The notes under the pieces are model-generated. The model had not been told where the DNA came from. It was given only the letters and a program-made list of their open reading frames with translations, and did no database searches. From Cacajao melanocephalus (Eukaryota > Chordata > Mammalia > Primates > Pitheciidae), in assembly GCA_963573385.1 (NCBI GenBank), contig CAUYLG010063037.1:1-64000 (forward strand): a stretch of DNA of 64,000 nt, read 5' to 3'. This document shows positions 63,026 through 64,000 of the stretch, one piece after another (positions within the stretch are counted from its first letter, which is position 1; each line of letters opens with the position of its first letter). A program made the position numbers and the translations under genes.

Positions 63026-64000
63026 GAAACTATTGAAGTTTGCTGGGATCAGGAAATTGTCATCCAGCATGAGCTGGGAAATCAGATTTGTTTATTTATT
63101 CATTTAATGTGTCTTTTGAGCATCTGGTGTGCAGCAGGCACTGGAGATACAAGTGCTCAGTGAATAAGACATCTTTGCCCCCATAGGGCTCACATCTCAG
63201 TGAAGAGACCAACTATAAATAAGAACTCACATGAATAGATGATCAAGAGAAATAACTGGAAGCAATAACTGTATAGGAAAGAACCAAATAAGAAGAAATG
63301 ATAGTGAAGGATTGAAGGAATTACTTTAGATTGGATGTTCATGGAAGGTCTGTCTTTGGAAATAACATTTAAGTGAGACCTGAATGACAAAAAGCAGCCA
63401 ACTATGTTGGGGGAAAAACATTCCAGGAAGAGGGAGAAACTCTGGCAAAGGCCTGAGGGAGGAATTGCCTTAATCTGTCCAAAGAATAGAAAGAAGGGCC
63501 GCCCAGGTGGAGCATGGTGGATGAATAGAACAGCTTCTGAAGAGGCTGAAGTGGGAGACTCACTTGAGCCAGGAGTTCCAGGCTGCAGTCGTTACATTTC
63601 AGAGGGGCAGACAGGTGTTATGAAAATATATGTAATATAAACATGAAAGTGCTTTGGACACAGGTTCAGTTAAACCTAACCAAGGCAAGAAACCTATCAT
63701 TCTGTTTTAGTTATTACCCTGTTTTTGTTATTATCTAGTTATTACTCTAGGATTACTCATTCGATTTAAAATAGTATGCAGTAGCAAATAACCATAAGGT
63801 TTTATACAATAAGATCTTTGATAAAGATTGTTGTAGAAGCTGTGAGTAGGATAAATTGTAAGCCAAAGAAATTAGAAGCAGAGAGACCAGCTGGAAGACT
63901 GTTGAAATAAAAACAGGTGTGAGGCAACAGACAAGATTGTTGGCAGTGGAAACAAGTGTAGGGCAGAGGCCCAGGAGTTCAGCAGGTATTCTATCTTTCC
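63026..64000. other. Intronic sequence with an unassigned old repeat and an Alu scrap
   Basis: Bases 63080-63480 ('gtgcagcaggcactggagat', 'cccccatagggctcacatct', 'agtgagacctgaatgacaaa', 'gcaaaggcctgagggagga') are a common old mammalian repeat, related to 12090-12440. Bases 63540-63590 resemble a scrap of sense Alu. The remaining 400 bases show nothing. Confidence 0.45.

Noticed and set aside
63535..63590. Full Alu copy near the window end
   Set aside because: Only about 50 bases resemble an Alu; head, second monomer and tail are missing.

Overview
This is a 64 kb stretch of primate nuclear DNA. About 65 Alu elements or Alu fragments, plus MaLR and ERV1 LTRs, MIR/L2 relics and a MER2 DNA transposon, make a primate origin essentially certain. 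I see no prokaryotic, organellar or viral gene organisation. Nearly all open reading frames longer than 60 codons are Alu translations and are not annotated as genes.

The only coding sequence I can support is two internal exons of PDSS2 on the + strand. PDSS2 is decaprenyl-diphosphate synthase subunit 2, the non-catalytic partner of PDSS1, which makes the side chain of coenzyme Q10 in mitochondria. The exons lie at 19320-19518 (199 nt) and 48009-48083 (75 nt), both with canonical AG and GT borders, and are separated by a 28,490-base intron. Bases 1-19319 are the upstream intron and 48084-64000 the downstream intron. Neither gene end, and no promoter, tRNA, rRNA, CRISPR array or other gene, is visible.

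Layout. Bases 1-8450 are intron with a solo MaLR LTR (1394-1750), a MER2 element (4576-4912) and scattered Alus. Bases 8453-10990 are SINE-free. Bases 10990-18890 are a dense Alu field laid over an old L1 relic. The 28 kb intron holds Alu clusters (19.6-26.8, 31.0-33.2, 35.7-41.2 kb) alternating with SINE-poor islands (26.8-28.4, 28.8-31.0, 33.2-35.7, 41.2-45.5, 45.8-48.0 kb). Downstream of the second exon, an antisense ERV1 LTR carrying an Alu (49451-50624) is followed by very dense Alus (51.1-59.4 kb), an AT-rich palindromic block (58884-59149) and older repeats to the end.

The window contains no new gene system. What stands out is rearrangement structure: a near-perfect inverted duplication (43579-43757 against 44104-44282) whose second arm is bracketed by an 18-base direct repeat like a target-site duplication; a snap-back duplication inside an Alu (19661-19731); an Alu with an internal strand-switched block (36136-36200); a 253-base tandem duplication in an Alu (23137-23640); a 54-base segment repeated 2 kb away (34952-35005, 36912-36965); and a tiny poly(A)-tailed retro-insertion with target-site duplications (59991-60044). 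Alu, MIR and LTR borders are read by eye and may be off by a few bases. No subfamily assignment was computed.
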